A stretch of 64,000 bases of DNA, from assembly GCF_018128905.1 (NCBI RefSeq), contig NZ_CP063808.1:2852001-2916000 (forward strand), read 5' to 3'. This DNA comes from Streptomyces sp. A2-16 (GTDB taxonomy: Bacteria; Actinomycetota; Actinomycetes; Streptomycetales; Streptomycetaceae). The notes beneath the pieces were generated by a model. The model was not told where the DNA came from. It made no database searches and worked only from the letters and a program-made list of their open reading frames with translations. This document shows, piece by piece, positions 42,197 through 50,556 of this stretch; positions within the stretch are counted from its first letter, which is position 1; each line of letters opens with the position of its first letter. Made by a program: the position numbers and the translations under genes.

Positions 42197-43344
42197 TGAC
42201 CGAGACACTCGGGTCCGCCCGCGACGCCACCGACAAGGCCAAGAACAACCCGCTCACCGACCTGGCCCACAGCGAGGCCGCGGACCGGCTCAAGGCCGAG
42301 GTGCAGGAATACCTCTCCGCGCAGGTCCAGCGCATGCTGGTCGGCGTCGGCCAGAAGCTGGGCCAGACCACCGGCAAGCTCAACGACATCGCCGAGGGCA
42401 ACAGTCCCGGCTTCGCCAAGCTCGCCCTCGACGGCGGCCGCAAGCTCGCCGAGGGCAAGGGGCCCATGCGCAGCGCGATGGAGCTCGGCTTCTCGAATGC
42501 CAAGGACAAGGTGGTCGGCGCCTTCAAGAACCTCGGCGGCGGCGGCAAGGGCAAGCGCAAGCGCGGGTCCGGTCAGAAGCCCATGGTGATCATCGAGTTC
42601 ATCGACGTCGGCGTCGACCTGCGCACCGCCTACGACCAGTGGACGCAGTACCAGGACTTCTCCACCTTCGCGAAGGGCGTCAAGAGCGCGAACCGCGCCG
42701 ACGACACCCACAGCGACTGGCAGATGAAGATCTTCTGGTCCAACCGCAACTGGAAGGCCACCACCACCGAGCAGATCCCCGACGACCGGATCCAGTGGAC
42801 GTCGGAGGGAGCCAAGGGCACGACCAAGGGCGTCGTCTCCTTCCACAGGCTTGCCGACAAGCTCACCCGCGTCCTGCTGGTGATCGAGTACTACCCCCAG
42901 GGCCTGTTCGAGAAGACCGGCAACATCTGGCGCGCCCAGGGCCGCCGGGCCCGGCTGGACCTCAAGAACTTCGCCCGCTTCATCACCCTCAAGGGCGAGG
43001 CGGAGGACGGCTGGCGCGGCGAGATCGAGGACGGCGAGGTCGTCAAGAGCCACGAGGACGCGGTGGCGGAGGAGGAAGAGGAGTCCGAGGACGCCGAAGG
43101 CGCCGAGGACACCGAGGGGGAAGACGAAGACCAGGAGGGCCCGTACGCCGAGGACGAGACCGAGGACGAGCCCGAGGAAGAGGGCGAGCCCGAGGACGAG
43201 TACGAGGAGTACGACGAGGAGGAGCCCGAGGAGGAGCCCGAGGGCGAGGCACCCGAGGACGAGGAAGAGCTGTCCGACGAGGAGCTGCCTGAGGAAGAGG
43301 AAGAAGAGGAAGAGGAGTACGCCAAGGGCGGGAGCCGACGATGA
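42193..43344 (+). CDS. gvpZ: Gas vesicle cluster protein GvpZ (SRPBCC domain)
   Basis: A 383-residue protein at the GvpZ position. An N-terminal helical region (about 1-120) is followed by a SRPBCC/polyketide-cyclase-like domain (about 128-280: VIIEFIDVGVDLRTAYDQWTQYQDF, then LADKLTRVLLVIEYYP). The C-terminal 95 residues are very acidic (Glu/Asp over half), comparable to the acidic block in GvpY. A lipid- or small-molecule-binding role is possible but unproven. The start is GTG 42193 or ATG 42196; GGAGG lies upstream of both. Confidence 0.8.
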   Translation: MMTETLGSARDATDKAKNNPLTDLAHSEAADRLKAEVQEYLSAQVQRMLVGVGQKLGQTTGKLNDIAEGNSPGFAKLALDGGRKLAEGKGPMRSAMELGFSNAKDKVVGAFKNLGGGGKGKRKRGSGQKPMVIIEFIDVGVDLRTAYDQWTQYQDFSTFAKGVKSANRADDTHSDWQMKIFWSNRNWKATTTEQIPDDRIQWTSEGAKGTTKGVVSFHRLADKLTRVLLVIEYYPQGLFEKTGNIWRAQGRRARLDLKNFARFITLKGEAEDGWRGEIEDGEVVKSHEDAVAEEEEESEDAEGAEDTEGEDEDQEGPYAEDETEDEPEEEGEPEDEYEEYDEEEPEEEPEGEAPEDEEELSDEELPEEEEEEEEEYAKGGSRR

Positions 43345-43679
43345 GCATGCCCAGCCGGCTCCCGGACCCCTACGGCCAGGGGAGCGGAGCCAACCTGGCC
43401 GACATCCTGGAGCGTGTGCTGGACAAAGGCATCGTCATCGCGGGCGACATCCGCATCAACCTGCTCGACATCGAGCTGCTGACCATCAAGCTGCGGCTCA
43501 TCGTCGCCTCGGTCGACAAGGCCAAGGAGATGGGGATCGACTGGTGGGAGGACGACCCGGCGTTGTCCTCCCGCGCCCGCCGTGACGAACTCGCCCGGGA
43601 GAACAGCGAGTTGCGCGAACGGCTCGCGCGTCTGGAGCAGCTGGAGCCCAGTCGCCGTGCCGAGGAGGAGAGTTCATGA
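43341..43679 (+). CDS. gvpJ: Gas vesicle protein GvpJ
   Basis: A 112-residue GvpA-family paralogue of the GvpJ type. The core (LADILERVLDKGIVIAGDIRINLLDIELLTIKLRLIVASVDKAKEMGIDWW, about residues 17-68) is shared with GvpA, but a C-terminal coiled-coil-like tail follows. GvpJ is a minor component, probably at vesicle tips. The start overlaps gvpZ by 4 bases (ATGA) and the end overlaps gvpL by 4 bases. Confidence 0.9.
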   Translation: MSMPSRLPDPYGQGSGANLADILERVLDKGIVIAGDIRINLLDIELLTIKLRLIVASVDKAKEMGIDWWEDDPALSSRARRDELARENSELRERLARLEQLEPSRRAEEESS

Positions 43680-44446
43680 CCGGACTGCGGTACGTGTACG
43701 CCGTCTGCCGCCCCTTCGGCACCCCGCTCCAGGCCCAACTGGCCGGGGTGGCCGGTGACCCGCCCAGGCTGCTGCACCACCACGGCCTCGTGGCCGTCGT
43801 CAGCCATGTGCCGGAGCGGGACTTCGCCGAAGAGCCGCTCCGCCGGAATCTGGAGGACCTGGAGTGGCTGACCGGGACCGTGCGCGCACACCAGAGCGTG
43901 ATCGACGCGCTCACCGTGGTCACCACCCCGCTGCCGCTCCGGCTCGGCACCGTCTTCCGTGACGACAGCGGTGTCCGGGTGATGATCGAGGCACGCGAGG
44001 AAGGCTTCCGGCGCACCCTCGACCGGCTGCAGGACCGGGTGGAGTGGGGTGTCAAGGTGTACGCCGAGACGCCGACCCCGGCCGATCCGGAGCCCGCCGG
44101 GACGCCGGAGAAGCCGGTCTCGGGCCGGGACTATCTGCGGCAGCGGCGTCGGCGGGTGCGTTCGCACGAGGAGATGTGGCAGCAGGCGGAGGCGTTCGCG
44201 ACTCAGCTGCACGCAACGCTTTCCGAGCGTGCCGAGGACGCGCGACTGCACGCCCCGCAGAATCCCACCCTTTCCGGGGCCTCAGGGCAGAACATTCTGA
44301 ATGCGGCCTATCTCGTGCCGCGCAGTGAATCCGAGGAATTCGTGGAAATGGTGGACCGGACCAAGGGGGAGGTCCCGGGAATGCGGGTGGAACTCACCGG
44401 TCCCTGGGCGGCCTATTCCTTCGCGGGGGAGGAACAGCAGCCATGA
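43676..44446 (+). CDS. gvpL: Gas vesicle protein GvpL/F (GvpL)
   Basis: A 256-residue second GvpF/L paralogue. LRYVYAVCRPFGTPLQAQLAGV, PLPLRLGTVFRDDSGV and VELTGPWAAYSFAG match the family at its two ends. Its last 200 bases are less GC-rich than the rest of the cluster. It overlaps gvpJ and gvpS by 4 bases each, so translation is coupled. Confidence 0.88.
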   Translation: MTGLRYVYAVCRPFGTPLQAQLAGVAGDPPRLLHHHGLVAVVSHVPERDFAEEPLRRNLEDLEWLTGTVRAHQSVIDALTVVTTPLPLRLGTVFRDDSGVRVMIEAREEGFRRTLDRLQDRVEWGVKVYAETPTPADPEPAGTPEKPVSGRDYLRQRRRRVRSHEEMWQQAEAFATQLHATLSERAEDARLHAPQNPTLSGASGQNILNAAYLVPRSESEEFVEMVDRTKGEVPGMRVELTGPWAAYSFAGEEQQP

Positions 44447-44631
44447 CCGTCATCGAACGCCGCGAGGTGGCCCTCGTCGACCTCCTCGACCGGCTGCTGG
44501 CCGGCGGGGTCGTCATCACGGGGGACATCACCCTGCGCATCGCCGATGTCGACCTCGTGCGCATCGATCTGAACGCGCTGATCAGCTCGGTCAACGCGCA
44601 GGTTCCCTCACCGTGGGAGGACTCGCCGTGA
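44443..44631 (+). CDS. gvpS: Gas vesicle protein GvpS (short GvpA family)
   Basis: A 62-residue GvpA-family protein (VALVDLLDRLLAGGVVITGDITLRIADVDLVRIDLNALISSV) corresponding to GvpS in Streptomyces clusters. It consists of little more than the GvpA core. It overlaps gvpL and gvpK by 4 bases. Confidence 0.87.
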   Translation: MTVIERREVALVDLLDRLLAGGVVITGDITLRIADVDLVRIDLNALISSVNAQVPSPWEDSP

Positions 44632-44912
44632 CGGCCCGACGCAACCGACTGGACCTGGAGCCCGACACGGTCGAGCGGGACTTGGTCAAGCTCGTCCTGA
44701 CCGTCGTGGAGCTGCTGCGGCAGCTCATGGAGCGCCAGGCGCTGCGCCGCTTCGACGAGGGCGACCTGAACGAGGAGCAGGAGGAGCGGATCGGGCTCAC
44801 CCTGATGCTCCTCGACGACCGCATGACCGAACTGCGCGAGCGCTACGGGCTGCGGCCCGAGGACCTGAATCTGGACCTCGGGCCGCTCGGACCGCTGCTT
44901 CCCCGGGAATGA
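44628..44912 (+). CDS. gvpK: Gas vesicle protein GvpK
   Basis: A 94-residue GvpK, the last gene of the cluster. The conserved sequence (LDLEPDTVERDLVKLVLTVVELLRQLMERQALRRFDEGDLNEEQEERIGLTLM) covers nearly the whole protein. It is helical and of unknown mechanism, needed for vesicle formation in other species. GTG at 44628 overlaps gvpS by 4 bases. Convergent with the small hydrophobic protein gene 12 bases away. Confidence 0.9.
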   Translation: MTARRNRLDLEPDTVERDLVKLVLTVVELLRQLMERQALRRFDEGDLNEEQEERIGLTLMLLDDRMTELRERYGLRPEDLNLDLGPLGPLLPRE

Positions 44913-44924
44913 CGTCCGGGAGCG

Positions 44925-45095
44925 TCACCACCTGTACCAGCGACCCCTGCCGCCGCCCGACTTCGTCCCACGCAGCAGGAACCCCAGCAGCCAAAGCACC
45001 AGCACGGCCACTGCGATCCACCAGAGAATTTTCACTGCGAAACCGGCGCCGAAGAGAATCAGCACCAGGAGCAGTACGAGCAGGATGGCAATCAT
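44925..45095 (-). CDS. Small hydrophobic membrane protein
   Basis: A 56-residue protein, mostly one hydrophobic hairpin (MIAILLVLLLVLILFGAGFAVKILWWIAVAVLVLWLLGFLL) with a basic, glycine-rich C terminus. It has no assigned function. The ATG at 45095 has a perfect AGGAGG six bases upstream, which rules out the longer frame. Adjacent to the gvp cluster, as in other Streptomyces (memory, unchecked). Confidence 0.72.
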   Translation of the reverse strand: MIAILLVLLLVLILFGAGFAVKILWWIAVAVLVLWLLGFLLRGTKSGGGRGRWYRW

Positions 45096-45135
45096 GATGA
45101 ACCTCCTGCTTTGCGAGTTTCCCGGAATGCGTGTT

Positions 45136-45957
45136 TCAGGCTTCCTTTCTGCACAGAATTTCTCCGTGCAGGACACAGAACCAGCCGTCGTCCTGCCTGC
45201 CCCACTCCCGCCACGCCTCGGAGACGGCCCGTAGTTCTTCCCCGTCGGCGTGGCCGCCCTCGGTGGCCCGCTGTGCGTACGCCGAGGCCAGTGTGCGGTC
45301 GGCCCACAGCCCGCTCCACCACTCCCGCTCCTCGGCGGTGGAGTAGGTCCAGGTGCCGGAGCTCGCGGTGATGTCCGTCAGGCCCGCCCGCAGCGCCCAG
45401 GACTTCAGCCGCCGGCCGGCGTCCGGCTCGCCGCCGTTGGCCCGGGCCACCCGGCGGTACAGGTCCAGCCAGTCGTCCAGCCCCGCCGACACCGGGTACC
45501 AGGTCATGGCCGCGTAGTCCGAGTCGCGGACCGCGATGTACCCGCCCGGCCGGGTGACCCGCCTCATCTCGCGCAGGGCCTGCACCGGGTCTCCTACGTG
45601 CTGCAGCACCTGGTGGGCGTGGACCACGCAGAAGGTGTCGTCCGGGAAGTCCAGCGCGTGCACGTCGGCGACCGCGAAGTCGACGTTGGTCAGATTCCGT
45701 CCGGCCGCCGTGGCACGTGCATGCTCCAGGATGCCCGGCGCGTGGTCGACGCCCGTGACGTGCCCGTCCGGGACCAGGGCCGCGAGGTCGGCGGTGATGG
45801 TGCCCGGCCCGCAGCCGATGTCCAGGATCCTCATGTGGGGCTTCAGCGAACCGAGCAGGTAGGCCGCCGAGTTCGCCGCGGTGCGCCAGGTGTGCGAGCG
45901 CAGCACGGACTCGTGGTGGCCGTGCGTGTAGACGGCGGTCTCCCGCGGTTTCGACAT
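45136..45957 (-). CDS. Class I SAM-dependent methyltransferase (UbiE/COQ5-like)
   Basis: A 273-residue methyltransferase of unknown substrate. SAM motif I is ILDIGCGPGTITADLA (about residues 48-63), followed by HVTGVDHAPGILEHARA and the loop DVHALDFPDDTFCVVHAHQVLQHV. This resembles ubiquinone/menaquinone-type and other small-molecule methyltransferases. The ATG at 45957 follows a GGGGAG site; the longer upstream frame is not supported. It lies 41 bases upstream of the small hydrophobic protein on the same strand. Confidence 0.85.
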   Translation of the reverse strand: MSKPRETAVYTHGHHESVLRSHTWRTAANSAAYLLGSLKPHMRILDIGCGPGTITADLAALVPDGHVTGVDHAPGILEHARATAAGRNLTNVDFAVADVHALDFPDDTFCVVHAHQVLQHVGDPVQALREMRRVTRPGGYIAVRDSDYAAMTWYPVSAGLDDWLDLYRRVARANGGEPDAGRRLKSWALRAGLTDITASSGTWTYSTAEEREWWSGLWADRTLASAYAQRATEGGHADGEELRAVSEAWREWGRQDDGWFCVLHGEILCRKEA

Positions 45958-46059
45958 GGCTGGGACTCCCCTTCTCGACAACGGCGTCGGTACTTCGGAA
46001 CCGTACGCCCGCATGTCGAATGATGAGACCCGTGTATTGCCATGTGGACTGATGGGTGA

Positions 46060-47541
46060 TCAGTTCCCGGGCAGCGGCCGGTACACCGTCAGTGCCTCGG
46101 GCAGCTTCTCCACCGTCACCTCGCCCTCCACCTCGGTCACCTCTCCGTCGTAGGCGAGGAGCGTGCCCGGCGCGACACCCGACAGGTGCAGACGCCCCAC
46201 CTGGACCGCAGCGTGGGCCGGGGAGCGGGTCAGCGGGCCCGCGACCGCGGCGGCGAGCAGGCGCAGCGCGGGCCGGCGCCCCCCGTGCACGAGCCGCACG
46301 TCGAAACGGCCGTCGGCGAGGTCGGTGCGACGACCGGGAGCGAGCCCCATCCGGTGGTAGGTGCCGTTGCCGACGAACAGCAGCCACAGCGGCCGGGCCC
46401 GGCCCCCGAACTCGGCCTCCAGCGGATGCCGGTCGGCCCGCAGCACGCGCAGCGCCCCGAGGACCCCGGCCGGCCAGCCGCCGATCCGCCTCGACCAGCG
46501 TTCCCGCTCGCGCACCAGCTCCGGATACACGCCCAGGCTGCACGCGTTGACGAAGACACCCTCCCGGCCGTCACTGGTGAAGCGGCCCGCGTCCACGCGC
46601 ACGGCCTCGCCCTGCCGGACGGCCCGGGTCAGATCGCGCGCCCCCTCCACGCCGAGGTCGTAGGCGAAGTGGTTCAGGGTTCCGCCGGGCAGCACCGCGA
46701 GGGGCACGCCATGGCGCAGGGCGATCTCGGCGGCCGCGTTGACCGTGCCGTCGCCGCCGCACACGCCGAGCACCGTGGCACGGGCCGCCGCCTTCTCCAG
46801 TTCGGCCCGCACATAGTCCGGTTCGCACTCGACGATCTCGGCCAGCGGCAGCCCGTCGTGCAGGGCGCGCACCCGCTCGGCGGTGCCCGAGGCGGTGTTC
46901 GCCACCATCACCAGGCCCTCGCCGTCCGGCAGCGCGGGAACGTCAGCGCGGGGCCGGGCCGGCGGCACGACCTGGGCGCGCGTCGGCACCAGGCCCCGTA
47001 CGGCGAAGGCGGCACCGGCGCCGAGGGCCGCGCCGGCCAGGACGTCGCTCGGGAAGTGCACCCCCGTGTAGACCCGGGAGAGCGCAACCGACCAGGCGAC
47101 GGGGGCCACGGCGGCGCCCCACGCCGGGGACTCCAGTGCCACGCCGGCGGCGAAGGCGACGGCCGACGCGGCATGGCCGGAGGGGAACGAGGTCGTGACC
47201 GGCCGGTGCTTCAGTCGCCGGGCCAGGGGGACCGGGTCCAGGGCGGGGCGGGTGCGGCGGACCGAGCGCTTGCCGAGGGTGTTGACGGTCAGGGAGGCGA
47301 GGGCCAGGGAGGCGAGACCGCGAGCGGCGGCGCGGCGGGAGCGGGGGGTGCGGCTCGCGGCCATCGCGGCGGCGGTGGCGAACCAGAGGACGCCGTGGTT
47401 GGCGCCGCGGCTCAGTCGGGGCAGGACCGGCTCGGCCGCGGGCCAGTTCCGGCCGGCCGCGAACTCGAAGAGGCGGGAGTCGAGGTTCATGAGGCGGCGG
47501 CGGCCGCGCTCGGGAAGGGTGAGATCGACATCGGGGCTCAT
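46060..47541 (-). CDS. PAP2 phosphatase/diacylglycerol kinase fusion
   Basis: A 493-residue two-domain lipid enzyme. The N-terminal part (about residues 1-210) is an integral PAP2 phosphatase, with KRSVRRTRP, PSGHAAS and SRVYTGVHFPSDV forming the three acid-phosphatase motifs. The C-terminal part (about 225-490) is a diacylglycerol-kinase/YegS-like domain with the GGDGTVN motif. The pair could interconvert phosphatidic acid and diacylglycerol at the membrane. A GGGTAC element lies 8 bases upstream of the ATG, but no -35 fits. ATG at 47490 is an alternative start. Confidence 0.87.
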   Translation of the reverse strand: MSPDVDLTLPERGRRRLMNLDSRLFEFAAGRNWPAAEPVLPRLSRGANHGVLWFATAAAMAASRTPRSRRAAARGLASLALASLTVNTLGKRSVRRTRPALDPVPLARRLKHRPVTTSFPSGHAASAVAFAAGVALESPAWGAAVAPVAWSVALSRVYTGVHFPSDVLAGAALGAGAAFAVRGLVPTRAQVVPPARPRADVPALPDGEGLVMVANTASGTAERVRALHDGLPLAEIVECEPDYVRAELEKAAARATVLGVCGGDGTVNAAAEIALRHGVPLAVLPGGTLNHFAYDLGVEGARDLTRAVRQGEAVRVDAGRFTSDGREGVFVNACSLGVYPELVRERERWSRRIGGWPAGVLGALRVLRADRHPLEAEFGGRARPLWLLFVGNGTYHRMGLAPGRRTDLADGRFDVRLVHGGRRPALRLLAAAVAGPLTRSPAHAAVQVGRLHLSGVAPGTLLAYDGEVTEVEGEVTVEKLPEALTVYRPLPGN

Positions 47542-47676
47542 GACAGTGCGGGTACCCGCCGCAGGGCTGCTCGGTCGGGCCCTGACGGGGGTTCGCCGTG
47601 GCGGGTCGCGCGGTTCCCCGCAGGCCTGAGGGGCGCCTCTCCTCGCCCGGTGCCAGGCCATAAGCGTTTGCCCTGG

Positions 47677-47709
47677 CCATGGGGTCGCACGCAGAATGCG
47701 ACCCCATGG
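47677..47709. promoter_or_regulatory. 13-bp perfect inverted repeat over the ABC-F start codon
   Basis: Arms 47677-47689 and 47697-47709 are perfect reverse complements (CCATGGGGTCGCA and its complement) with a 7-base loop. Both candidate ATG codons of the ABC-F gene (47679 and 47706) lie within the arms, so an RNA hairpin would hide the start, or a dimeric repressor could bind the DNA. No Shine-Dalgarno sequence is visible between the arms and the second ATG. Confidence 0.6.
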
Positions 47710-49328
47710 GACATCTGGAAGCCGCACACCTCGAGTACTACCTCCCCGACGGGAGGGCGCTGCTCGGCGATGTGTCGTTCCGGGTGGGGGAAGGTGCCGT
47801 GGTGGCCCTCGTCGGGCCCAACGGCGCAGGCAAGACCACCCTGCTGCGGCTGATCTCCGGCGAGCTGAAACCGCACGGCGGGACGGTCACCGTCGGTGGC
47901 GGCCTGGGCGTGATGCGTCAGTTCGTGGGGTCCGTACGGGACGAGACGACCGTACGGGACCTGCTCGTGTCGGTCGCGCCGCCCCGGATCCGGGAGGCCG
48001 CGCAGGCCGTCGACAGGGCCGAGCACCTGATCATGACCGTGGACGACGAGGCCGCCCAGCTGAAGTACGCGCAGGCCCTGTCCGACTGGGCCGAGGTGCG
48101 CGGATACGAGTCCGAGACCCTGTGGGACATGTGCACCACGGCCGCGCTCGGGGTGCCGTACGACAAGGCGCAGTTCCGCCAGGTGCGGACGCTGTCCGGC
48201 GGCGAGCAGAAGCGGCTGGTGCTGGAGGCGCTGCTGCGCGGCACGGACGAGGTGCTGCTGCTCGACGAACCGGACAACTACCTCGACGTGCCCGGCAAGC
48301 GCTGGCTGGAGGAGCGCCTCAAGGAGACCCGCAAGACCGTCCTGTTCGTCTCCCACGACCGGGAACTGCTGTCGCGGGCCGCCGAGAAGATCGTGTCGGT
48401 GGAGCCCTCGCCGGCCGGGGCGGACGCCTGGGTGCACGGCGGCGGTTTCGCCACCTACCACGAGGCACGGCGCGAACGCTTCGCCCGCTTCGAGGAGTTG
48501 CGCAGGCGCTGGGACGAGAAGCATGCGCAGCTCAAGAAGTTGGTCCTGAACCTCCGCCAGGCGGCCAGCATCAGCCATGAGCTGGCCTCCCGCTACCAGG
48601 CGGCCCAGACCCGCCTGCGCAAGTTCGAGGAGGCCGGTCCGCCGCCCGAGCCGCCGCGCGAGCAGGACATCAGGATGCGCATCAAGGGCGGCCGCACGGG
48701 CGTACGGGCCGTCACCTGCAAGGGACTTGAGCTCACCGGCCTGATGAACCCCTTCGACCTGGAGGTCTTCTACGGCGAACGCGTCGCCGTCCTCGGCTCC
48801 AACGGCTCCGGCAAGTCGCACTTCCTGCGGCTGCTGGCGGGGGACTCCACGGTGGCGCACACGGGCGAGTGGAAGCTCGGGGCGCGGGTCGTGCCCGGGC
48901 ACTTCGCGCAGACCCACGCCCACCCCGAGCTCTTCGGCCGCACCCTTCTCGACATCCTCTGGAAGGAGCACGCCCAGGACCGGGGCGCCGCGATGTCCCG
49001 GCTGCGCCGCTACGAACTGACCGGCCAGGCCGAGCAGAGCTTCGACCGGCTCTCCGGCGGTCAGCAGGCCCGCTTCCAGATCCTCCTGCTGGAGCTCCAG
49101 GGCGTCACCGCGCTCCTCCTGGACGAGCCCACGGACAACCTCGACCTGGAGTCCGCGGAGGCCCTCCAGGAGGGCCTTGAGGCCTTCGACGGGACGGTCC
49201 TCGCGGTCACCCACGACCGCTGGTTCGCGCGCTCCTTCGACCGCTTCCTGGTCTTCGGCTCGGACGGACGGGTGCGCGAGACGCCGGAGCCGGTGTGGGA
49301 CGAGCGACGCGTGGAACGGGCCCGGTGA
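47706..49328 (+). CDS. ABC-F family ATPase
   Basis: A 540-residue protein with two ATP-binding cassettes and no membrane domain. Walker A motifs are GPNGAGKTT and GSNGSGKSH, signatures LSGGEQKR and LSGGQQAR, Walker B motifs LLLDEPDNYLD and LLLDEPTDNLD. The 60-100 residue linker is rich in charged residues. ABC-F proteins act on the ribosome: housekeeping members help translation, others protect against ribosome-targeting antibiotics. Here neither class is clear. ATG at 47706 is chosen by alignment to the family start; 47679 is possible. The start sits in a 13-bp inverted repeat and the stop in a terminator hairpin. Confidence 0.88.
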   Translation: MGHLEAAHLEYYLPDGRALLGDVSFRVGEGAVVALVGPNGAGKTTLLRLISGELKPHGGTVTVGGGLGVMRQFVGSVRDETTVRDLLVSVAPPRIREAAQAVDRAEHLIMTVDDEAAQLKYAQALSDWAEVRGYESETLWDMCTTAALGVPYDKAQFRQVRTLSGGEQKRLVLEALLRGTDEVLLLDEPDNYLDVPGKRWLEERLKETRKTVLFVSHDRELLSRAAEKIVSVEPSPAGADAWVHGGGFATYHEARRERFARFEELRRRWDEKHAQLKKLVLNLRQAASISHELASRYQAAQTRLRKFEEAGPPPEPPREQDIRMRIKGGRTGVRAVTCKGLELTGLMNPFDLEVFYGERVAVLGSNGSGKSHFLRLLAGDSTVAHTGEWKLGARVVPGHFAQTHAHPELFGRTLLDILWKEHAQDRGAAMSRLRRYELTGQAEQSFDRLSGGQQARFQILLLELQGVTALLLDEPTDNLDLESAEALQEGLEAFDGTVLAVTHDRWFARSFDRFLVFGSDGRVRETPEPVWDERRVERAR

Positions 49329-49347
49329 CCCGCGGTCACCGAGCCCG
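49317..49347. terminator. Bidirectional terminator after the ABC-F gene
   Basis: An 8-bp perfect stem (49323-49330 with 49334-49341) around CGC, extended by five further pairs after a single mismatch to 49317/49347. It includes the ABC-F stop codon and lies 12 bases before the end of the convergent Vms1-like gene, so it could stop transcription from both sides. Confidence 0.8.
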
Positions 49348-49358
49348 TCCGCGACGTC

Positions 49359-50462
49359 TCAGGCCCAGCGCAGCAGGGCGCCCAGGCCGCCCACCGGGGC
49401 CTCCTCGGCCGCCGGCGTCACGGACAGCGCCGGAGCGCCCGTCGCCACCGCCGACCTGATCAGCGCGTCGTCCGCCCGGGCCGACCAGGAGTTCTGTTCG
49501 CCGAGGATCTTCAGCTCCGTACGGCGGACCGCCAGCTGGTCCGGATCCTCGCCGACCCACACCTCCTGGTGCGCGTCGGGCCCGTCCGGGCGGATCAGGA
49601 GTGCCTCGATACGGTGCTCACGCGCCGCCTCGACCAGCGCGGGAACCCCCTCCACGGCCCCCGGCCGCCCGTCCTCGCCCGGCGCGCGGGCGGCGAGGAA
49701 CCGTTCCAGCTCACGCTCCGCGCGCTGCCGTACGTGCGCGGTGCGGGCCTCCTCCACCTCCTCGTCGAGCAGCCGGCTCCCGGCGCCGTGCCCGGCCTCG
49801 ACGACCCGGTCGTGCAGCCGCTTGGGCAGCCGCTCGCGCACCGACCGCTTCTCCCGCTCGTCACCGACCAGGATCAGCAGGTCGGCACCGGTCTCCTCCT
49901 GGCAGACCGCCAGCGCGTCCGCGATCTCGGCCGCGTTGTGCTCCCAGGTGTTCTCCACCCGCAGCTGGAAGTGCCGCTCCGACCAGTCGGAGCTGGTCGT
50001 CCGGTGCACCGGCCATTGCCTGCCGGTGACCGAGCCGGCGCCCCGCCGGCCGAGCGCCCCGCGCAGCTCGAAATCGGCGCCCTTGCGGTCGACGTACGCC
50101 ACCACGCACAGCGGGTCGTCCCCGGCCAGCTCGACCAGGGGCGCGGTGTGCGGCAGCGGGGCCCAGCGGACCAGGCTGCCGTCGGGGGACCTGGTCAGCG
50201 GCGGGTCCAGGACGACCTCCCCGGCGCGCGCGAAGACGGCCCGGCCGTGCGGCTCGGACGAGGGGCGCAGTTCCTCCAGCGCCTCCCGCACCACCACGCA
50301 GGTCTCCTCGTCGGCCCCCTGCGTGGACAGCTCGCGGGCGACCGCGACCGCGGCCAGATGCCGTTCGTGGGACGTGTCCTCGGTGGGGCGTGGGGCGTCG
50401 ACGTACACGGAGGCCCAGGGGCCCGGATGTTCGTAGAGTGGATGCAGGAAAGCGAGATCCAT
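49359..50462 (-). CDS. Vms1/Ankzf1-type peptidyl-tRNA hydrolase family (eRF1-like) protein
   Basis: A 367-residue member of the bacterial eRF1-like (baeRF) group, related to Vms1/ANKZF1 that release stalled peptides from ribosomes. It has the family-type N-terminal MDLAFLHPLYEHPGPWASVYVDAP and a middle RNase H-like region (VVAYVDRKGADFELRG). A GAGSRLLDEEVEEARTAHVR segment and an acidic C terminus follow. I cannot confirm the catalytic glutamine. With an ABC-F ATPase next door, a ribosome-rescue theme is possible. ATG at 50462 has a GGGAGG site; the longer upstream frame is not supported. Confidence 0.72.
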   Translation of the reverse strand: MDLAFLHPLYEHPGPWASVYVDAPRPTEDTSHERHLAAVAVARELSTQGADEETCVVVREALEELRPSSEPHGRAVFARAGEVVLDPPLTRSPDGSLVRWAPLPHTAPLVELAGDDPLCVVAYVDRKGADFELRGALGRRGAGSVTGRQWPVHRTTSSDWSERHFQLRVENTWEHNAAEIADALAVCQEETGADLLILVGDEREKRSVRERLPKRLHDRVVEAGHGAGSRLLDEEVEEARTAHVRQRAERELERFLAARAPGEDGRPGAVEGVPALVEAAREHRIEALLIRPDGPDAHQEVWVGEDPDQLAVRRTELKILGEQNSWSARADDALIRSAVATGAPALSVTPAAEEAPVGGLGALLRWA

Positions 50463-50512
50463 GGTTCCCTCCCGGATGCCGCTCGGGGGCAGTGCGGTAA
50501 TGCTTGCGGGGC

Positions 50513-50518
50513 GGGTAC
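50513..50518 (+). promoter_or_regulatory. Possible SigB-type -10 element (GGGTAC)
   Basis: GGGTAC at 50513-50518 lies 38 bases before the ATG at 50557. A suitable -35 (G-N-N-T at 14-16 bases) is not perfect: CGGT at 50495-50498 is the closest. A second GGGTAC at 50548-50553 lies next to the start codon and is not usable. Weak support. Confidence 0.3.
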
Positions 50519-50556
50519 CCGAAGCGCATGGACGAACACGACGAGCGGGGTACACC

